From positions 248,001-312,000 of the forward strand of contig NW_026912204.1 in NCBI RefSeq assembly GCF_963662255.1: a DNA stretch of 64,000 nt, given 5' to 3'. Of this stretch, positions 23,173 through 35,390 are shown piece after piece. The notes under the pieces are model-generated. The model was not told where the DNA came from. It made no database searches and saw only the letters and a list, made by a program, of their open reading frames with translations. This stretch comes from Cinclus cinclus (taxonomy: Eukaryota > Chordata > Aves > Passeriformes > Cinclidae). The position numbers and the translations under genes are program-made. The first letter of the stretch is position 1. The number at the start of each line of letters is the position of its first letter.

Positions 23173-24550
23173 CCTAAGCGGCGCCACGCTCCCTCGGATA
23201 CTGTGTCCTTTCCCTCTGCACTGCGTCTGCCGAAGTACTCTGTGCCTCTCGGAGCAGAAGGGCAAAGGACAATGTTTTCCACAGCAGGGTAGAAATGGCA
23301 TTGCTAGCAGGAAAGCTAGATGCCTTGGAACTGTCCCCTTAGCCCTTGCCACTCACTTCAGGCTCGTACGCTGAGCAGAACAGCCTGCTGTTCTGAAGCT
23401 TCGCTGGCTGCCGTTCGTGCCCAGACGCGATTTCCTTCCCAAGGAGGCGAAGCGCCGTCTACTTCTCGCAGCGAGCACGCTGCTCCTGGCTTTCGCTTCT
23501 GCCGCAACGAGCTCGCTACGAGCACTTTTCTTCTCAACCCTCTAGACCATTGCGTTCTGCTTTTCTTGTCTCGTGAATGGAGACGGAAAGCTTCTCGGCT
23601 ACAATCTCGCCTAGAACAACTGCGGCTACACATTAAGCTCGCCCGGAACGCCCTGCTGAAACTTGCCTTCTGGCACCACATTCGCGGGCAGCCGTCTTTC
23701 TTCGGCCACCTGCCAAGTGGCCCCATATCGCCGCGCTCGTTGCACTCCGCTTGTCAGATTGGCTTCCCGTGGCGCTGATTTCAGCCTGGCCAAATACTAG
23801 CGCTGCGGAGAGCTGTCTCGCAGACAATCATGTTCCAGCATAGAAATTTGTCCTGCAATGTTCCCCCCTCTTTTCCCCCATGGTGTTGCTCTGATGAATG
23901 CCTTGAGCATGGAACGACTTAAGCCAGCAAGTATTCCTCGCCGGTCACCTCTCGCTGTGCAAGAGGTATGCCGTGGACCCTTGGAACGCTGCCAAGCAAA
24001 AAGCAGAGCAGTGACCATAAAAGCGAGGAGAGAGCATGCACGAAGCACACTAGTTCTGTCTAGTGCTTTCCGTGCAGAGAGGCGGCAAAGCTGAATGCCG
24101 TGCCAGAGCTTCACTTCTCGCTGGAGCACAGGAAGGCAAGAATGAAGAGGCAGAACACAGCCTTGGTTTCAGCAGCCTCCGGGGCTGCAAAAGTTCAGCA
24201 ATAGCTCTGTCAAAGCAGAACTCGGCTGAGAATGCTCTCGCAGCTTGGGAAAGTTAGGCGCAGCTGTTGACCAGCTCTGCCCGTGGCCACAGGCTGCTTC
24301 TTCCACCTTCACTGTGGCAGAGCTTTTGCGGAACAGAGACGGCATTCTTCAAGTGCGTGTTCTCCAGGGTGCTGTGAAACAGAGCCTAGCACGCTGTCTC
24401 GCTGATCCTGGCTTTCGGCAAGCAGGCGTGCCAGACCGCTGACATTCTGCACTCTGGCAGCCTAGTTGCCAGCTTTCGGCAGCTGCTGTCCTAGCAAGGA
24501 AGCTCAGGGAGTCAAAGCCAGTGCCGGGCGGCACCTTTCTGCTTTGCCCG
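23173..24550 (+). repeat. Monomer U18, L form (1378 bp)
   Basis: AGTACT-type L, but with CCATGG instead of the GCATTG usual for AGTACT monomers, and AGGCGGC instead of AGGCAGC near 24080. Confidence 0.97.
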
Positions 24551-25891
24551 CCTAAGCGGCGCCACGCTCCCTCGGATACTGTGTCCTTTCCCTCTGCACT
24601 GCGTCTGCCGAGGTGCTCTGTGCCTCTCGGAGCAGAAGGGCAAAGGACAATGTTTTCCACAGCAGGGTAGAAATGGCATTGCTAGCAGGAAAGCTAGATG
24701 CCTTGGAACTGTCCCCTTAGCCCTTGCCACTCACTTCAGGCTCGTACGCTGAGCAGAACAGCCTGCTTGTTCTGAAGCTTCGCTGGCTGCCGTTCGTGCC
24801 CAGACGCGATTTCCTTCCCAAGGAGGCGAAGCGCCGTCTACTTCTCTCACCGAGCACGCTGCTCCTGGCTTTCGCTTCTGCCGCAGCCATTGCGTTCTGC
24901 TTTTCTTGTCTCGTGAATGGAGACGGAAAGCTTCTCGGCTACAATCTCGCCTAGAACAACTGCGGCTACACATTAAGCTCGCCCGGAACGCCCTGCTGAA
25001 ACTTGCCTTCTGGCACCCCATTCGCGGGGCAGCCGTCTTTCTTCGGCCACCTGCCAAGTGGCTCCATATCGCCGCGCTCGTTGCACTCCGCTTGTCAGAT
25101 TGGCTTCCCGTGGCGCTGATTTCAGCCTGGCCAAATACTAGCGCTGCGGAGAGCTGTCTCGCAGACAATCCTGTTCCAGCATAGAAATTTGTCCTGCAAT
25201 GTTCCCCCCTCTTTTCCCCCATGGTGTTGCTCTGATGAATGCCTTGAGCATGGAACGACTTAAGCCAGCAAGTATTCCTCGCCGGCCACCTCTCGCTGTG
25301 CAAGAGGTATGCCGTGGACCCTTTGAACGCTGCCAAGCAAAAAGCAGAGCAGTGACCATAAAAGCGAGGAGAGAGCATGCACGAAGCACACTAGTTCTGT
25401 CTAGTGCTTTCCGTGCAGAGAGGCGGCAAAGCTGAATGCCGTGCCAGAGCTTCACTTCTCGCTGGAGCACAGGAAGGCAAGAATGAAGAGGCAGAACACA
25501 GCCTTGGTTTCAGCAGCCTCCGGGGCTGCAAAAGTTCAGCAATAGCTCTGTCAAAGCAGAACTCGGCTGAGAATGCTCTCGCAGCTTGGGAAAGTTAGGC
25601 GCAGCTGTTGACCAGCTCTGCCCGTGGCCACAGGCTGCTTCTTCCACCTTCACTGTGGCAGAGCTTTTGCGGAACAGAGACGGCATTCTTCAAGGGCGTG
25701 TTCTCCAGGGTGCTGTGAAACAGAGCCTAGCACGCTGTCTCGCTGATACTGGCTTTCGGCAAGCAGGCGTGCCAGACCGCCTACATTCTGCACTCTGGCA
25801 GCCTAGTTGCCAGCTTTCGGCAGCTGCTGTCCTAGCAAGGAAGCTCAGGGAGTCAAAGCCAGTGCCGGGCAGCACCTTTCTGCTTTGCCCG
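24551..25891 (+). repeat. Monomer U19, S form (1341 bp)
   Basis: S with CACCCC but with the L-like TAGCGCTGCGG near 25138, plus CCCTTTG, CTTCAC, GGGGCTG, GATACTGG and CCTAC. This combination is shared with U21 only. Confidence 0.97.
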
Positions 25892-27269
25892 CCTAAGCGG
25901 CGCCACGCTCCCTCGGATACTGTGTCCTTTCCCTCTGCACTGCGTCTGCCGAAGTACTCTGTGCCTCTCGGAGCAGAAGGGCAAAGGACAATGTTTTCCA
26001 CAGCAGGGTAGAAATGGCATTGCTAGCAGGAAAGCTAGATGCCTTGGAACTGTCCCCTTAGCCCTTGCCACTCACTTCAGGCTCGTACGCTGAGCAGAAC
26101 AGCCTGCTGTTCTGAAGCTTCGCTGGCTGCCGTTCGTGCCCAGACGCGATTTCCTTCCCAAGGAGGCGAAGCGCCGTCTACTTCTCGCAGCGAGCACGCT
26201 GCTCCTGGCTTTCGCTTCTGCCGCAACGAGCTCGCTACGAGCACTTTTCTTCTCAACCCTCTAGACCATTGCGTTCTGCTTTTTTTGTCTCGTGAATGGA
26301 GACGGAAAGCTTCTCGGCTACAATCTCGCCTAGAACAACTGCGGCTACACATTAAGCTCGCCCGGAACGCCCTGCTGAAACTTGCCTTCTGGCACCACAT
26401 TCGCGGGCAGCCGTCTTTCTTCGGCCACCTGCCAAGTGGCCCCATATCGCCGCGCTCGTTGCACTCCGCTTGTCAGATTGGCTTCCCGTGGCGCTGATTT
26501 CAGCCTGGCCAAATACTAGCGCTGCGGAGAGCTGTCTCGCAGACAATCATGTTCCAGCATAGAAATTTGTCCTGCAATGTTCCCCCCTCTTTTCCCCCAT
26601 GGTGTTGCTCTGATGAATGCCTTGAGCATGGAACGACTTAAGCCAGCAAGTATTCCTCGCCGGTCACCTCTCGCTGTGCAAGAGGTATGCCGTGGACCCT
26701 TGGAACGCTGCCAAGCAAAAAGCAGAGCAGTGACCATAAAAGCGAGGAGAGAGCATGCACGAAGCACACTAGTTCTGTCTAGTGCTTTCCGTGCAGAGAG
26801 GCAGCAAAGCTGAATGCCGTGCCAGAGCTTCACTTCTCGCTGGAGCACAGGAAGGCAAGAATGAAGAGGCAGAACACAGCCTTGGTTTCAGCAGCCTCCG
26901 GGGCTGCAAAAGTTCAGCAATAGCTCTGTCAAAGCAGAACTCGGCTGAGAATGCTCTCGCAGCTTGGGCAAGTTAGGCGCAGCTGTTGACCAGCTCTGCC
27001 CGTGGCCACAGGCTGCTTCTTCCACCTTCACTGTGGCAGAGCTTTTGCGGAACAGAGACGGCATTCTTCAAGGGCGTGTTCTCCAAGGTGCTGTGAAACA
27101 GAGCCTAGCACGCTGTCTCGCTGATCCTGGCTTTCGGCAAGCAGGCGTGCCAGACCGCTGACATTCTGCACTCTGGCAGCCTAGTTGCCAGCTTTCGGCA
27201 GCTGCTGTCCTAGCAAGGAAGCTCAGGGAGTCAAAGCCAGTGCCGGGCGGCACCTTTCTGCTTTGCCCG
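25892..27269 (+). repeat. Monomer U20, L form (1378 bp)
   Basis: AGTACT-type L with CCATGG. Private: a run of seven T near 26279-26285 (C to T) and GGGCAAGTTAGG near 26967 (A to C). It also has CTCCAAGGTGC near 27082, otherwise seen only in U42, U44, U46 and U47 at the right end. Confidence 0.97.
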
Positions 27270-28610
27270 CCTAAGCGGCGCCACGCTCCCTCGGATACTG
27301 TGTCCTTTCCCTCTGCACTGCGTCTGCCGAGGTGCTCTGTGCCTCTCGGAGCAGAAGGGCAAAGGACAATGTTTTCCACAGCAGGGTAGAAATGGCATTG
27401 CTAGCAGGAAAGCTAGATGCCTTGGAACTGTCCCCTTAGCCCTTGCCACTCACTTCAGGCTCGTACGCTGAGCAGAACAGCCTGCTTGTTCTGAAGCTTC
27501 GCTGGCTGCCGTTCGTGCCCAGACGCGATTTCCTTCCCAAGGAGGCGAAGCGCCGTCTACTTCTCTCACCGAGCACGCTGCTCCTGGCTTTCGCTTCTGC
27601 CGCAGCCATTGCGTTCTGCTTTTCTTGTCTCGTGAATGGAGACGGAAAGCTTCTCGGCTACAATCTCGCCTAGAACAACTGCGGCTACACATTAAGCTCG
27701 CCCGGAACGCCCTGCTGAAACTTGCCTTCTGGCACCCCATTCGCGGGGCAGCCGTCTTTCTTCGGCCACCTGCCAAGTGGCTCCATATCGCCGCGCTCGT
27801 TGCACTCCGCTTGTCAGATTGGCTTCCCGTGGCGCTGATTTCAGCCTGGCCAAATACTAGCGCTGCGGAGAGCTGTCTCGCAGACAATCCTGTTCCAGCA
27901 TAGAAATTTGTCCTGCAATGTTCCCCCCTCTTTTCCCCCATGGTGTTGCTCTGATGAATGCCTTGAGCATGGAACGACTTAAGCCAGCAAGTATTCCTCG
28001 CCGGCCACCTCTCGCTGTGCAAGAGGTATGCCGTGGACCCTTTGAACGCTGCCAAGCAAAAAGCAGAGCAGTGACCATAAAAGCGAGGAGAGAGCATGCA
28101 CGAAGCACACTAGTTCTGTCTAGTGCTTTCCGTGCAGAGAGGCGGCAAAGCTGAATGCCGTGCCAGAGCTTCACTTCTCGCTGGAGCACAGGAAGGCAAG
28201 AATGAAGAGGCAGAACACAGCCTTGGTTTCAGCAGCCTCCGGGGCTGCAAAAGTTCAGCAATAGCTCTGTCAAAGCAGAACTCGGCTGAGAATGCTCTCG
28301 CAGCTTGGGAAAGTTAGGCGCAGCTGTTGACCAGCTCTGCCCGTGGCCACAGGCTGCTTCTTCCACCTTCACTGTGGCAGAGCTTTTGCGGAACAGAGAC
28401 GGCATTCTTCAAGGGCGTGTTCTCCAGGGTGCTGTGAAACAGAGCCTAGCACGCTGTCTCGCTGATACTGGCTTTCGGCAAGCAGGCGTGCCAGACCGCC
28501 TACATTCTGCACTCTGGCAGCCTAGTTGCCAGCTTTCGGCAGCTGCTGTCCTAGCAAGGAAGCTCAGGGAGTCAAAGCCAGTGCCGGGCAGCACCTTTCT
28601 GCTTTGCCCG
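27270..28610 (+). repeat. Monomer U21, S form (1341 bp)
   Basis: Same marker set as U19, 2719 bp upstream (CACCCC with TAGCGCTGCGG, GATACTGG, CCTAC, GGGCAGC). Confidence 0.97.
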
Positions 28611-29988
28611 CCTAAGCGGCGCCACGCTCCCTCGGATACTGTGTCCTTTCCCTCTGCACTGCGTCTGCCGAAGTACTCTGTGCCTCTCGGAGCAGAAGGG
28701 CAAAGGACAATGTTTTCCACAGCAGGGTAGAAATGGCATTGCTAGCAGGAAAGCTAGATGCCTTGGAACTGTCCCCTTAGCCCTTGCCACTCACTTCAGG
28801 CTCGTACGCTGAGCAGAACAGCCTGCTGTTCTGAAGCTTCGCTGGCTGCCGTTCGTGCCCAGACGCGATTTCCTTCCCAAGGAGGCGAAGCGCCGTCTAC
28901 TTCTCGCAGCGAGCACGCTGCTCCTGGCTTTCGCTTCTGCCGCAACGAGCTCGCTACGAGCACTTTTCTTCTCAACCCTCTAGACCATTGCGTTCTGCTT
29001 TTCTTGTCTCGTGAATGGAGACGGAAAGCTTCTCGGCTACAATCTCGCCTAGAACAACTGCGGCTACACATTAAGCTCGCCCGGAACGCCCTGCTGAAAC
29101 TTGCCTTCTGGCACCACATTCGCGGGCAGCCGTCTTTCTTCGGCCACCTGCCAAGTGGCCCCATATCGCCGCGCTCGTTGCACTCCGCTTGTCAGATTGG
29201 CTTCCCGTGGCGCTGATTTCAGCCTGGCCAAATACTAGCGCTGCGGAGAGCTGTCTCGCAGACAATCATGTTCCAGCATAGAAATTTGTCCTGCAATGTT
29301 CCCCCCTCTTTTCCCGCATTGTGCTGCTCTGATGAATGCCTTGAGCATGGAACGACTTAAGCCAGCAAGTATTCCTCGCCGGCCACCTCTCGCTGTGCAA
29401 GAGGTATGCCGTGGACCCTTTGAACGCTGCCAAGCAAAAAGCAGAGCAGTGACCATAAAAGCGAGGAGAGAGCATGCACGAAGCACACTAGTTCTGTCTA
29501 GTGCTTTCCGTGCAGAGAGGCGGCAAAGCTGAATGCCGTGCCAGAGCTTGACTTCTCGCTGGAGCACAGGAAGGCAAGAATGAAGAGGCAGAACACAGCC
29601 TTGGTTTCAGCAGCCTCCGGGACTGCAAAAGTTCAGCACTAGCTCTGTCAAAGCAGAACTCGGCTGAGAATGCTCTCGCAGCTTGGGAAAGTTAGGCGCA
29701 GCTGTTGACCAGCTCTGCCCGTGGCCACAGGCTGCTTCTTCCACCTTCACTGTGGCAGAGCTTTTGCGGAACAGAGACGGCATTCTTCAAGTGCGTGTTC
29801 TCCAGGGTGCTGTGAAACAGAGCCTAACACGCTGTCTCGCTGATCCTGGCTTTCGGCAAGCAGGCGTGCCAGACCGCTGACATTCTGCACTCTGGCAGCC
29901 TAGTTGCCAGCTTTCGGCAGCTGCTGTCCTAGCAAGGAAGCTCAGGGAGTCAAAGCCAGTGCCGGTCGGCACCTTTCTGCTTTGCCCG
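28611..29988 (+). repeat. Monomer U22, L form (1378 bp)
   Basis: AGTACT-type L in its first half; its second half has CTTGAC, GGGACTG, CAGCACTAG near 29634, CCTAACACG near 29824 and GGTCGGC near 29965. CAGCACTAG and GGTCGGC recur only in U23, 1341 bp on. Confidence 0.97.
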
Positions 29989-30284
29989 CCTAAGCGGCGC
30001 CACGCTCCCTCGGATACTGTGTCCTTTCCCTCTGCACTGCGTCTGCCGAGGTGCTCTGTGCCTCTCGGAGCAGAAGGGCAAAGGACAATGTTTTCCACAG
30101 CAGGGTAGAAATGGCATTGCTAGCAGGAAAGCTAGATGCCTTGGAACTGTCCCCTTAGCCCTTGCCACTCACTTCAGGCTCGTACGCTGAGCAGAACAGC
30201 CTGCTTGTTCTGAAGCTTCGCTGGCTGCCGTTCGTGCCCAGACGCGATTTCCTTCCCAAGGAGGCGAAGCGCCGTCTACTTCTC
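29170..30284 (+). repeat. Monomer-scale duplication, copy 1
   Basis: From late U22 into early U23, the variants CTTGAC, CAGCACTAG, CCTAACACG and GGTCGGC all recur exactly 1341 bp downstream at 30511-31625. CAGCACTAG and GGTCGGC occur nowhere else in the window. Confidence 0.88.
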
Positions 30285-31329
30285 GCACCGAGCACGCTGC
30301 TCCTGGCTTTCGCTTCTGCCGCAGCCATTGCGTTCTGCTTTTCTTGTCTCGTGAATGGAGACGGAAAGCTTCTCGGCTACAATCTCGCCTAGAACAACTG
30401 CGGCTACACATTAAGCTCGCCCGGAACGCCCTGCTGAAACTTGCCTTCTGGCACCACATTCGCGGGGCAGCCGTCTTTCTTCGGCCACCTGCCAAGTGGC
30501 TCCATATCGCCGCGCTCGTTGCACTCCGCTTGTCAGATTGGCTTCCCGTGGCGCTGATTTCAGCCTGGCCAAATACTAGCGCTGCGGAGAGCTGTCTCGC
30601 AGACAATCATGTTCCAGCATAGAAATTTGTCCTGCAATGTTCCCCCCTCTTTTCCCGCATTGTGCTGCTCTGATGAATGCCTTGAGCATGGAACGACTTA
30701 AGCCAGCAAGTATTCCTCGCCGGCCACCTCTCGCTGTGCAAGAGGTATGCCGTGGACCCTTTGAACGCTGCCAAGCAAAAAGCAGAGCAGTGACCATAAA
30801 AGCGAGGAGAGAGCATGCACGAAGCACACTAGTTCTGTCTAGTGCTTTCCGTGCAGAGAGGCGGCAAAGCTGAATGCCGTGCCAGAGCTTGACTTCTCGC
30901 TGGAGCACAGGAAGGCAAGAATGAAGAGGCAGAACACAGCCTTGGTTTCAGCAGCCTCCGGGACTGCAAAAGTTCAGCACTAGCTCTGTCAAAGCAGAAC
31001 TCGGCTGAGAATGCTCTCGCAGCTTGGGAAAGTTAGGCGCAGCTGTTGACCAGCTCTGCCCGTGGCCACAGGCTGCTTCTTCCACCTTCACTGTGGCAGA
31101 GCTTTTGCGGAACAGAGACGGCATTCTTCAAGTGCGTGTTCTCCAGGGTGCTGTGAAACAGAGCCTAACACGCTGTCTCGCTGATCCTGGCTTTCGGCAA
31201 GCAGGCGTGCCAGACCGCTGACATTCTGCACTCTGGCAGCCTAGTTGCCAGCTTTCGGCAGCTGCTGTCCTAGCAAGGAAGCTCAGGGAGTCAAAGCCAG
31301 TGCCGGTCGGCACCTTTCTGCTTTGCCCG
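29989..31329 (+). repeat. Monomer U23, S form (1341 bp)
   Basis: First of the only S-S pair. Has the intermediate CTCGCACCG near 30284 (found in no other monomer) and CACCAC with TAGCGCTGCGG. Its second half repeats the private variants of U22 (CAGCACTAG, CCTAACACG, GGTCGGC). Confidence 0.97.
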
Positions 31330-31625
31330 CCTAAGCGGCGCCACGCTCCCTCGGATACTGTGTCCTTTCCCTCTGCACTGCGTCTGCCGAGGTGCTCTGT
31401 GCCTCTCGGAGCAGAAGGGCAAAGGACAATGTTTTCCACAGCAGGGTAGAAATGGCATTGCTAGCAGGAAAGCTAGATGCCTTGGAACTGTCCCCTTAGC
31501 CCTTGCCACTCACTTCAGGCTCGTACGCTGAGCAGAACAGCCTGCTTGTTCTGAAGCTTCGCTGGCTGCCGTTCGTGCCCAGACGCGATTTCCTTCCCAA
31601 GGAGGCGAAGCGCCGTCTACTTCTC
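30511..31625 (+). repeat. Monomer-scale duplication, copy 2
   Basis: Partner of 29170-30284. The event explains the only S-S pair: beyond the block U23 has CTCGCACCG, CCCGGAACG and GCATTG while U24 has CTCTCACCG, CCCGCAACG and CCATGG. Confidence 0.88.
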
Positions 31626-32670
31626 TCACCGAGCACGCTGCTCCTGGCTTTCGCTTCTGCCGCAGCCATTGCGTTCTGCTTTTCTTGTCTCGTGAATGGA
31701 GACGGAAAGCTTCTCGGCTACAATCTCGCCTAGAACAACTGCGGCTACACATTAAGCTCGCCCGCAACGCCCTGCTGAAACTTGCCTTCTGGCACCACAT
31801 TCGCGGGGCAGCCGTCTTTCTTCGGCCACCTGCCAAGTGGCTCCATATCGCCGCGCTCGTTGCACTCCGCTTGTCAGATTGGCTTCCCGTGGCGCTGATT
31901 TCAGCCTGGCCAAATACTAGCGCTGCGGAGAGCTGTCTCGCAGACAATCATGTTCCAGCATAGAAATTTGTCCTGCAATGTTCCCCCCTCTTTTCCCCCA
32001 TGGTGTTGCTCTGATGAATGCCTTGAGCATGGAACGACTTAAGCCAGCAAGTATTCCTCGCCGGCCACCTCTCGCTGTGCAAGAGGTATGCCGTGGACCC
32101 TTTGAACGCTGCCAAGCAAAAAGCAGATCAGTGACCATAAAAGCGAGGAGAGAGCATGCACGAAGCACACTAGTTCTGTCTAGTGCTTTCCGTGCAGAGA
32201 GGCGGCAAAGCTGAATGCCGTGCCAGAGCTTCACTTCTCGCTGGAGCACAGGAAGGCAAGAATGAAGAGGCAGAACACAGCCTTGGTTTCAGCAGCCTCC
32301 GGGGCTGCAAAAGTTCAGCAATAGCTCTGTCAAAGCAGAACTCGGCTGAGAATGCTCTCGCAGCTTGGGAAAGTTAGGCGCAGCTGTTGACCAGCTCTGC
32401 CCGTGGCCACAGGCTGCTTCTTCCACCTTCACTGTGGCAGAGCTTTTGCGGAACAGAGACGGCATTCTTCAAGGGCGTGTTCTCCAGGGTGCTGTGAAAC
32501 AGAGCCTAGCACGCTGTCTCGCTGATCCTGGCTTTCGGCAAGCAGGCGTGCCAGACCGCTGACATTCTGCACTCTGGCAGCCTAGTTGCCAGCTTTCGGC
32601 AGCTGCTGTCCTAGCAAGGAAGCTCAGGGAGTCAAAGCCAGTGCCGGGCGGCACCTTTCTGCTTTGCCCG
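31330..32670 (+). repeat. Monomer U24, S form (1341 bp)
   Basis: Second of the S-S pair. CTCTCACCG, CCCGCAACG near 31762 (a variant usually found in L monomers U15, U25, U28, U39, U43, U45), CCATGG. Private: T near 32128 (CAGATCAGTG for CAGAGCAGTG). Ends L-like with CTGAC and GGGCGGC. Confidence 0.97.
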
Positions 32671-34049
32671 CCTAAGCGGCGCCACGCTCCCTCGGATACT
32701 GTGTCCTTTCCCTCTGCACTGCGTCTGCCGAGGTGCTCTGTGCCTCTCGGAGCAGAAAGGCAAAGGACAATGTTTTCCACAGCAGGGTAGAAATGGCATT
32801 GCTAGCAGGAAAGCTAGATGCCTTGGAACTGTCCCCTTAGCCCTTGCCACTCACTTCAGGCTCGTACGCTGAGCAGAACAGCCTGCTGTTCTGAAGCTTC
32901 GCTGGCTGCCGTTCGTGCCCAGACGCGATTTCCTTCCCAAGGAGGCGAAGCGCCGTCTACTTCTCGCAGCGAGCACGCTGCTCCTGGCTTTCGCTTCTGC
33001 CGCAACGAGCTCGCTACGAGCACTTTTCTTCTCAACCCTCTAGACCATTGCGTTCTGCTTTTCTTGTCTCGTGAATGGAGACGGAAAGCTTCTCGGCTAC
33101 AATCTCGCCTAGAACAACTGCGGCTACACATTAAGCTCGCCCGCAACGCCCTGCTGAAACTTGCCTTCTGGCACCACATTCGCGGGGCAGCCGTCTTTCT
33201 TCGGCCACCTGCCAAGTGGCCCCATATCGCCGCGCTCGTTGCACTCCGCTTGTCAGATTGGCTTCCCGTGGCGCTGATTTCAGCCTGGCCAAATACTAGC
33301 GCTGCGGAGAGCTGTCTCGCAGACAATCATGTTCCAGCATAGAAATTTGTCCTGCAATGTTCCCCCCTCTTTTCCCCCATGGTGTTGCTCTGATGAATGC
33401 CTTGAGCATGGAACGACTTAAGCCAGCAAGTATTCCTCGCCGGCCACCTCTCGCTGTGCAAGAGGTATGCCGTGGACCCTTGGAACGCTGCCAAGCAAAA
33501 AGCAGAGCAGTGACCATAAAAGCGAGGAGAGAGCATGCACGAAGCACACTAGTTCTGTCTAGTGCTTTCCGTGCAGAGAGGCAGCAAAGCTGAATGCCGT
33601 GCCAGAGCTTCACTTCTCGCTGGAGCACAGGAAGGCAAGAATGAAGAGGCAGAACACAGCCTTGGTTTCAGCAGCCTCCGGGGCTGCAAAAGTTCAGCAA
33701 TAGCTCTGTCAAAGCAGAACTCGGCTGAGAATGCTCTCGCAGCTTGGGAAAGTTAGGCGCAGCTGTTGACCAGCTCTGCCCGTGGCCACAGGCTGCTTCT
33801 TCCACCTTCACTGTGGCAGAGCTTTTGCGGAACAGAGACGGCATTCTTCAAGTGCGTGTTCTCCAGGGTGCTGTGAAACAGAGCCTAGCACGCTGTCTCG
33901 CTGATCCTGGCTTTCGGCAAGCAGGCGTGCCAGACCGCTGACATTCTGCACTCTGGCAGCCTAGTTGCCAGCTTTCGGCAGCTGCTGTCCTAGCAAGGAA
34001 GCTCAGGGAGTCAAAGCCAGTGCCGGGCGGCACCTTTCTGCTTTGCCCG
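32671..34049 (+). repeat. Monomer U25, L form (1379 bp)
   Basis: CAGAAAGG start, CCCGCAACG, GGGG, CCATGG, CCCTTGG, AAGTGCG, CTGAC. First unit of the 4098-bp trimer whose second copy starts at U28; it differs from U28 by CAGAAAGG against CAGAAGGG. Confidence 0.97.
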
Positions 34050-35390
34050 CCTAAGCGGCGCCACGCTCCCTCGGATACTGTGTCCTTTCCCTCTGCACTG
34101 CGTCTGCCGAGGTGCTCTCTGCCTCTCGGAGCAGAAGGGCAAAGGACAATGTTTTCCACAGCAGGGTAGAAATGGCATTGCTAGCAGGAAAGCTAGATGC
34201 CTTGGAACTGTCCCCTTAGCCCTTGCCACTCACTTCAGGCTCGTACGCTGAGCAGAACAGCCTGCTTGTTCTGAAGCTTCGCTGGCTGCCGTTCGTGCCC
34301 AGACGCGATTTCCTTCCCAAGGAGGCGAAGCGCCGTCTACTTCTCTCACCGAGCACGCTGCTCCTGGCTTTCGCTTCTGCCGCAGCCATTGCGTTCTGCT
34401 TTTCTTGTCTCGTGAATGGAGACGGAAAGCTTCTCGGCTACAATCTCGCCTAGAACAACTGCGGCTACACATTAAGCTCGCCCGGAACGCCCTGCTGAAA
34501 CTTGCCTTCTGGCACCACATTCGCGGGGCAGCCGTCTTTCTTCGGCCACCTGCCAAGTGGCTCCATATCGCCGCGCTCGTTGCACTCCGCTTGTCAGATT
34601 GGCTTCCCGTGGCGCTGATTTCAGCCTGGCCAAATACTAGCAATGCGGAGAGCTGTCTCGCAGACAATCCTGTTCCAGCATAGAAATTTGTCCTGCAATG
34701 TTCCCCCCTCTTTTCCCCCATGGTGTTGCTCTGATGAATGCCTTGAGCATGGAACGACTTAAGCCAGCAAGTATTCCTCGCCGGTCACCTCTCGCTGTGC
34801 AAGAGGTATGCCGTGGACCCTTGGAACGCTGCCAAGCAAAAAGCAGAGCAGTGACCATAAAAGCGAGGAGAGAGCATGCACGAAGCACACTAGTTCTGTC
34901 TAGTGCTTTCCGTGCAGAGAGGCGGCAAAGCTGAATGCCGTGCCAGAGCTTCACTTCTCGCTGGAGCACAGGAAGGCAAGAATGAAGAGGCAGAACACAG
35001 CCTTGGTTTCAGCAGCCTCCGGGACTGCAAAAGTTCAGCAATAGCTCTGTCAAAGCAGAACTCGGCTGAGAATGCTCTCGCAGCTTGGGAAAGTTAGGCG
35101 CAGCTGTTGACCAGCTCTGCCCGTGGCCACAGGCTGCTTCTTCCACCTTCACTGTGGCAGAGCTTTTGCGGAACAGAGACGGCATTCTTCAAGGGCGTGT
35201 TCTCCAGGGTGCTGTGAAACAGAGCCTAGCACGCTGTCTCGCTGATACTGGCTTTCGGCAAGCAGGCGTGCCAGACCGCCTACATTCTGCACTCTGGCAG
35301 CCTAGTTGCCAGCTTTCGGCAGCTGCTGTCCTAGCAAGGAAGCTCAGGGAGTCAAAGCCAGTGCCGGGCAGCACCTTTCTGCTTTGCCCG
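34050..35390 (+). repeat. Monomer U26, S form (1341 bp)
   Basis: CACCAC/GGTCACC/GATACTGG subtype of S, like U2. Carries GTGCTCTCTGCC near 34114 (G to C), shared with U29, U43 and U45. Confidence 0.97.
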
